A stretch of 64,000 nt of DNA from Pseudomonas moorei (GTDB taxonomy: Bacteria; Pseudomonadota; Gammaproteobacteria; Pseudomonadales; Pseudomonadaceae). Below, piece after piece: positions 61,828-64,000 of the stretch (position 1 is the stretch's first letter; each line of letters begins with the position of its first letter). The translations under genes and the position numbers were made by a program. The notes beneath the pieces were generated by a model. It ran no database searches, had not been told where the DNA came from, and saw only the letters and a list, made by a program, of their open reading frames with translations. The DNA lies in NCBI RefSeq assembly GCF_008801475.1, contig NZ_VZPP01000001.1, forward strand, positions 529,578 to 593,577, in the 5' to 3' direction.

Positions 61828-62808
61828 TTAGGGATTTTCAGCCACTGTCAACGCTTGCACTTGGGAAATAGCTGATGAAGTGAGTGGCCGACTTGTCGCC
61901 AACTCCCCAAAGGAATCTGCCGTGTCGATGTAGCGCATGGCTGACTTCATGTCCTTCCAGCCGACGTACGTCATCATCGCTTTGATATCCCAGCCATTGG
62001 CCGCTGCCCAGGTGGCGAAGCCGCGACGTAATGAGTGACTGGTGTAAAGATCGCCAGACACCCCCGCGCGATTAAAAATTCGCCGCAGCAGTGGAATCAG
62101 GCTGTTAGCGTTAAAGCCGTCTTCAGCTAGATGCCCCCAACGATCGAGCTTTCTGAAGACTGGGCCATGTGCAATGCCGGCGATGGTGATCCAGTTCACA
62201 TAGGCTTGCACCGGACAAAGCTTCTTCAAGGCAGGTGTACGGAACGTCGTGACGCGGTGCTGGCGATCGCCCTTGCTGTGCGGTAGGTAGAAGGTAATGC
62301 CCACCCCTGCCTGCGCTTGGGTGTTCTCAATCTGCAAGCGCGACAACTCATCCCCGCGAAAACCACGCCAGAACCCGATCAGCACCAAGGCCATGTCACG
62401 CCGGCTGCGCAGCAGGGTGGTCAGATCCTGGCGGGCAGCTGCTTTCTCCGCGTCCTGCTCCAGCCACTGAACAGCTTGTTCCAGGTGCTGCAGGAGCAGG
62501 GGAGTCGCTTGTTTCTCCTGAGCGGGATGCAACGCGCGGATGCCCTTGATCATCTGCCGCACGGTAGGTGTTTTGGTGGGGTCGGGGAATCCCTGCGTGA
62601 TGTGCCATTGGGCGAGGGCGGCCAGGCGCTGCTTCAGCGTGCTGATGGTGTGCTTGTCCGCGTACTCGGCGAGGTAGCGCACGATGCCATCGCCCGTCGT
62701 GGGGAGGAAGCCACCCCAAGTCACTTCGAAATGTTCCACCGCTGCACGATAGCTGCGCCGGGTATTTTCCCGGGTGCCGGCCTGCAGGTAGCGATCCGCC
62801 ATGTTCAT
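61828..62808 (-). CDS. tnpS: Tyrosine recombinase, TnpS-like cointegrate resolvase
   Basis: 326 residues with the phage-integrase fold. Catalytic residues are visible: Arg in GFWRGFRGDEL, HSLRRGF (His-x-x-Arg), Trp/His position in YVGWKDM, and nucleophile Tyr in SAMRYIDTAD. It is divergent from a KfrA-like coiled-coil gene. That pair, in this orientation, is the tnpS-tnpT resolution module of Tn3-family transposons of the Tn4651 type, which carry catabolic genes. It could instead be a stand-alone integrase. Confidence 0.75.
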   Translation of the reverse strand: MNMADRYLQAGTRENTRRSYRAAVEHFEVTWGGFLPTTGDGIVRYLAEYADKHTISTLKQRLAALAQWHITQGFPDPTKTPTVRQMIKGIRALHPAQEKQATPLLLQHLEQAVQWLEQDAEKAAARQDLTTLLRSRRDMALVLIGFWRGFRGDELSRLQIENTQAQAGVGITFYLPHSKGDRQHRVTTFRTPALKKLCPVQAYVNWITIAGIAHGPVFRKLDRWGHLAEDGFNANSLIPLLRRIFNRAGVSGDLYTSHSLRRGFATWAAANGWDIKAMMTYVGWKDMKSAMRYIDTADSFGELATSRPLTSSAISQVQALTVAENP

Positions 62809-62922
62809 ATCGTTCCTACGCCAAACGTACCTTTTCCCACGCTGGAAAAAACGAAAACCAGCTCTATGATGCGATAACGCTCGATTATTTTATCAAAGAA
62901 TCACCCTTATATTGTTCTTTTT

Positions 62923-62940
62923 ATAGCAGTAAAGTGCTAT
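62923..62940. promoter_or_regulatory. Dyad ATAGCA-N6-TGCTAT, candidate recombination core
   Basis: Perfect 6-base arms around 6 bases, in the AT-rich gap between the divergent recombinase and KfrA-like genes. In Tn4651-type elements the resolution site lies in this position, and the arm-spacer-arm size suits a tyrosine recombinase. Confidence 0.4.
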
Positions 62941-62964
62941 GTATATACGTGGTATGTAAAACAG

Positions 62965-62976
62965 TACGAAATCGTA
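62965..62976. promoter_or_regulatory. 12-base palindrome overlapping the tnpT ribosome site
   Basis: TACGAAATCGTA abuts AGGAG before the KfrA-like start, a good position for autorepression by that protein. Confidence 0.4.
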
Positions 62977-62986
62977 GGAGAGAAGA

Positions 62987-63904
62987 ATGGCGCGCGGCGG
63001 AATTAACAGGGCGATTGTCCAAAAAGCGCGGGAATCGCTGCTGGCTCGGGGCGAGAATCCGAGTATCGACGCCGTGCGCATCGAGCTGGGCAATACCGGA
63101 TCAAAGACGACTATTCACCGCTATTTGAAGGAATTAGAAGATTTTGACCCTCGACCGCGGGCCTCTAGAGAGCGATTGAGCGATGAATTGACCGAGCTTG
63201 TGGCTGGCCTTTTAGAGCGAATGACGGAGGAGGGAGGCGAAGCTCTCGCGCACGCACAGGCGCGTTTCGACGAGCAGCGCAGCGAGCTGGAGCAAAAGCT
63301 CGACGGCTTGAATGCCGAACTCGCCTCTTTGCAGCGTGAAGTCGATAGTCAGAAAGGGGCGTTAGGGCTTCAAGCGGATGAGTTACAGACTTGTCAGGCA
63401 AGCCTGCAAGCCGAACTCACCCGCAATGCCCGCCTGAGCCAAAATTGCAGTGACTTGGAAATTCGCGTGCAGGACAAAGATGAGCAGATCCGCTCGCTGG
63501 AAGAAAAGCACCTGCATTCACGCGATGCGTTGGAACATTACCGCAACGCGGTCAAGGAGCAGCGGGATCAAGAGCAGCAACGACACGAAGGGCAGGTGCA
63601 GCAGGTTCAGGTTGAGCTACGCCAGCTTCAGCAGACGTTGATGCTCAAGCAGGATGAACTGACTCGACTCAACAGGGATAACGAGCGCCTATTAAGTGAG
63701 GCGCGACAGCAGGCTAAGGTGGCAGCGACGCATGAAGACGCGGCGCTTCGTTTGAGCGGTGAGATTGCCGCCATGAAGACAGCAGTTGCCAAGGCAGATG
63801 GGGCGAAAGAAGCGCTTCAGGAGCAGCTAGGCTTGTCGCGTACTGAATCCAAGCGGCTAGAGGAAGGTTTGACTGTTGCCGCTGACCGAAAACTGACCCA
63901 GTAA
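62987..63904 (+). CDS. tnpT: KfrA/TnpT-like DNA-binding coiled-coil protein, cut by an IS
   Basis: 305 codons. The KfrA N-terminal HTH domain (RGGINRAIVQKARESLLARGENPSIDAVRIELGNTGSKTTIHRYLKEL) is followed by about 230 residues of coiled coil rich in Gln, Glu and Leu. TnpT proteins aid TnpS in site-specific recombination. The last 8-10 codons (VAADRKLTQ) are read from the end of an IS21-family element, so the natural C-terminus is lost. A strong AGGAG lies 6 bases before the ATG. Confidence 0.75.
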   Translation: MARGGINRAIVQKARESLLARGENPSIDAVRIELGNTGSKTTIHRYLKELEDFDPRPRASRERLSDELTELVAGLLERMTEEGGEALAHAQARFDEQRSELEQKLDGLNAELASLQREVDSQKGALGLQADELQTCQASLQAELTRNARLSQNCSDLEIRVQDKDEQIRSLEEKHLHSRDALEHYRNAVKEQRDQEQQRHEGQVQQVQVELRQLQQTLMLKQDELTRLNRDNERLLSEARQQAKVAATHEDAALRLSGEIAAMKTAVAKADGAKEALQEQLGLSRTESKRLEEGLTVAADRKLTQ

Positions 63905-64000
63905 AGGCTGTTCTGCCGACTGAAAACTGACCCAGGTGTTCAATTGCTTCTGCTCACTTTTCGAGCAGGAGAACACAGGGTGATCAGCATGGAAATGTTG
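63874..64000 (+). mobile_element. Left end of an IS21-family insertion sequence
   Basis: Begins near TGTTGCC at 63874. It contains two copies of the terminal motif GAAAACTGACCCAG (63888-63901 and 63922-63935), typical of the multiple-repeat ends of IS21 elements. It continues beyond the window. Confidence 0.75.
63980..64000 (+). CDS. istA: IS21-family transposase IstA, first codons
   Basis: GTG start with AGGAG 8 bases ahead, giving MISMEML before the window ends. The start of IstA proteins in Pseudomonas IS21 elements looks like this. Confidence 0.6.

Noticed and set aside
62965..62976. TACGAAATCGTA considered as another NitA-type operator
   Set aside because: The spacer is 2 rather than 4 bases, it overlaps a ribosome site, and no sigma54 promoter is near. 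Autoregulation by the KfrA-like protein is more likely.

Overview
The window reads as a chromosome segment of a Pseudomonas from the fluorescens/putida side of the genus. Codon use is GC-rich, classic Pseudomonas REP hairpins sit between operons, and the gene families and operon styles fit that group. No tRNA, rRNA or CRISPR was seen.

Region 1 (about 0.6-25 kb) is a large aromatic-catabolism supercluster. It begins with an AAHS-type permease, an EthD-like protein, a muconolactone-isomerase-like protein and a CoA-transferase. A LysR gene and a meta-cleavage operon follow: extradiol dioxygenase, a class II aldolase-like protein lacking the zinc histidines, 2-hydroxymuconic semialdehyde dehydrogenase, 2-oxopent-4-enoate hydratase, 4-oxalocrotonate decarboxylase, tautomerase, acylating acetaldehyde dehydrogenase and 4-hydroxy-2-oxovalerate aldolase. 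Together these take a catechol-type ring to pyruvate and acetyl-CoA. Further on are two LysR genes, two SDRs (one without the catalytic Tyr), an AtaL-like protein, the envelope set DUF1302/DUF1329/YCF48-like/RND, and a meta-cleavage C-C hydrolase.

Region 2 (25-36 kb) is a salicylate/catechol ortho-cleavage operon on the minus strand (salicylate hydroxylase, permease, catB, catA), divergent from a NahR homologue and lacking its own catC. Beside it are a frameshifted LysR gene, a second ring-cleavage operon (HIBADH-like, NIPSNAP, extradiol dioxygenase, YciI-like, FAH-family) and a SphA-type outer-membrane protein.

Region 3 (37-44 kb) has a chemoreceptor preceded by a short duplicate of its own N-terminus, then redox and electrophile-stress genes (quinone oxidoreductase/HxlR, DUF1348, LysR/pirin/WrbA).

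Region 4 (44-59 kb) is the most interesting. It holds a complete Nit1C cluster (nitA-H type: sigma54 activator, nitrilase, radical SAM, GNAT, AIR-synthase-like, flavoprotein), the system reported in the literature as needed for growth on cyanide. It also holds a second paralogous sigma54 activator divergent from cyanase and an FNT channel, and a B12-dependent methylmalonyl-CoA mutase paired with a LnmK/Pnap_2097-type hot-dog protein. All three transcription units show the same architecture: TACGA-N4-TCGTA palindromes 100-175 bp upstream of a -24/-12 promoter with an unusual TCGC -12 box. This suggests one cyanide/cyanate regulon that also controls the mutase operon.

Region 5 (59-64 kb) has a PNPOx-FNR-ferredoxin fusion enzyme, a decayed aldehyde dehydrogenase, and a TnpS/TnpT-like recombinase module of the Tn4651 type. 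The tnpT-like gene is cut by an IS21-family element that runs off the window. This suggests at least part of the region arrived on a catabolic transposon.
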